A stretch of DNA of 5,785 bases, taken from assembly GCA_021845325.1 (NCBI GenBank), contig JAKBRR010000131.1, forward strand, positions 1 to 5,785, read 5' to 3'. This stretch comes from Thermoplasmata archaeon (GTDB taxonomy: Archaea > Thermoplasmatota > Thermoplasmata > Thermoplasmatales > Thermoplasmataceae). A program made the translations under genes and the position numbers. The stretch's first letter is position 1. Each line of letters begins with the position of its first letter. This document shows positions 5,356 through 5,785 of the stretch, piece by piece. The notes below the pieces were generated by a model. The model searched no databases. It saw only the letters and a list, made by a program, of their open reading frames with translations, and had not been told where the DNA came from.

Positions 5356-5445
5356 GTCCTGTATTGAACTTTTGATTTAATATACGGCACCTGCACTTCT
5401 ATTGTAGAATAATGTTAACGTTTCCAATGCTTCGTGCAGCTATTA

Positions 5446-5462
5446 GGAACCGCTATAATCTA
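5446..5462 (+). promoter_or_regulatory. Candidate promoter of the MBL-fold gene
   Basis: GGAACCGC followed by TATAATCTA resembles a BRE/TATA pair. A start about 27 bases after the centre falls near 5484, just before ATG 5488. The 165 bases between the recombinase start and this gene hold the two divergent promoters; no tRNA or clear attachment repeat is visible there. Confidence 0.45.
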
Positions 5463-5487
5463 ATATTGCGTTGAAAATACCCTAAAG

Positions 5488-5785
5488 ATGAAAGTGAAAA
5501 GGGCTGCAATGAAGATGGTGACAGTAGGTCCGTTACATACAAACTGTTATTTCATATCCTCTGGATCCGAATACGTGATTATTGATCCCGGAGGTGACTT
5601 TGATAAAATAGCGCAGATGGCATCAACAATGCCTGGAGACCCGGCGGGTGTGATCGCAACCCATGGACATTTTGATCACGTTGCAGAAGCTGAAAGACTG
5701 GCAGACTTCCTTGGGACTGAATTTTCAATTCATAGCAAGGACCTTGAAATTATTGAATATACATGGAAGTATGCGAGGCAGTTTG
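5488..5785 (+). CDS. Metallo-beta-lactamase-fold hydrolase (glyoxalase II-like), N-terminal part
   Basis: Ninety-nine codons are visible before the window ends. The protein has the opening VGPLHTNCYFI and YVIIDPGGD of glyoxalase II-like MBL hydrolases and the metal-binding motif THGHFDH (H59, H61, D63, H64), which holds the two-metal centre. The later His and Asp ligands lie outside the window, so the substrate cannot be judged; thioester hydrolysis of the S-lactoylglutathione type is the usual family role, but archaeal members are often unassigned. ATG 5488 fits the promoter spacing; ATG 5509 (MKMVTVGPLHTN) gives an N-terminus closer to the family norm and is preceded by AAAAGGG, so it is a real alternative. 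GC content is higher than in the recombinase and this is a broadly distributed enzyme type, so it is probably resident chromosome rather than cargo. Confidence 0.88.
   Translation, partial: MKVKRAAMKMVTVGPLHTNCYFISSGSEYVIIDPGGDFDKIAQMASTMPGDPAGVIATHGHFDHVAEAERLADFLGTEFSIHSKDLEIIEYTWKYARQF

Noticed and set aside
1..5785. CRISPR array, tRNA or rRNA genes
   Set aside because: No regularly spaced repeats, cloverleaf-like segments or rRNA-like stretches were seen on either strand by eye.

Overview
The window looks archaeal and most probably comes from a member of the Thermoplasmatales (Thermoplasma, Ferroplasma and Cuniculiplasma relatives). The evidence is the set of BRE plus TATA boxes lying about 25-30 bases upstream of start codons that have almost no leader, short T-run terminators, a tyrosine recombinase of the archaeal GW..GS.....Y.HLSG plus zinc-ribbon type, and an archaeal-looking transposase. 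The genus is an inference. The sequence is AT-rich, with visibly higher GC in the insertion sequence at 2530-3982 and in the last gene.

Layout. Bases 1-187 are the outer end of an IS256-family element on the minus strand: a terminal repeat, a probable TATA box, a leader with a hairpin over the ribosome binding site, and the first 29 codons of the transposase. Bases 271-1684 hold two minus-strand genes in tandem. The upstream one (1055-1684) is a conserved-looking protein of unknown function. The downstream one (271-996) has an N-terminal beta-sandwich of the carboxypeptidase-regulatory type and a C-terminal HEPN-like domain with an R-x4-H motif. A 258-base region with two opposed promoters separates this pair from a plus-strand gene for an unrecognised 187-residue protein (1943-2506).

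Bases 2530-3982 form a complete insertion sequence bounded by 19-base inverted repeats (17/19 identical). It holds an IS4/IS5-type DDE transposase on the minus strand, broken by a 2-base frameshift, and a divergent small plus-strand gene whose stop codon touches the right terminal repeat. Next come a full-length tyrosine recombinase with a C-terminal zinc ribbon (4012-5322, minus) and, divergently transcribed, the start of a metallo-beta-lactamase-fold hydrolase (5488 to the window end, plus), probably a resident chromosomal gene.

Interpretation. This reads as accessory DNA, probably the edge of an integrated element or island: a recombinase next to a housekeeping-type gene, two insertion sequences, and a three-gene cargo (HEPN fusion, its tandem partner, a divergent orphan) that could be a toxin or defence module. 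The module function is inferred from gene content and arrangement and has not been shown.
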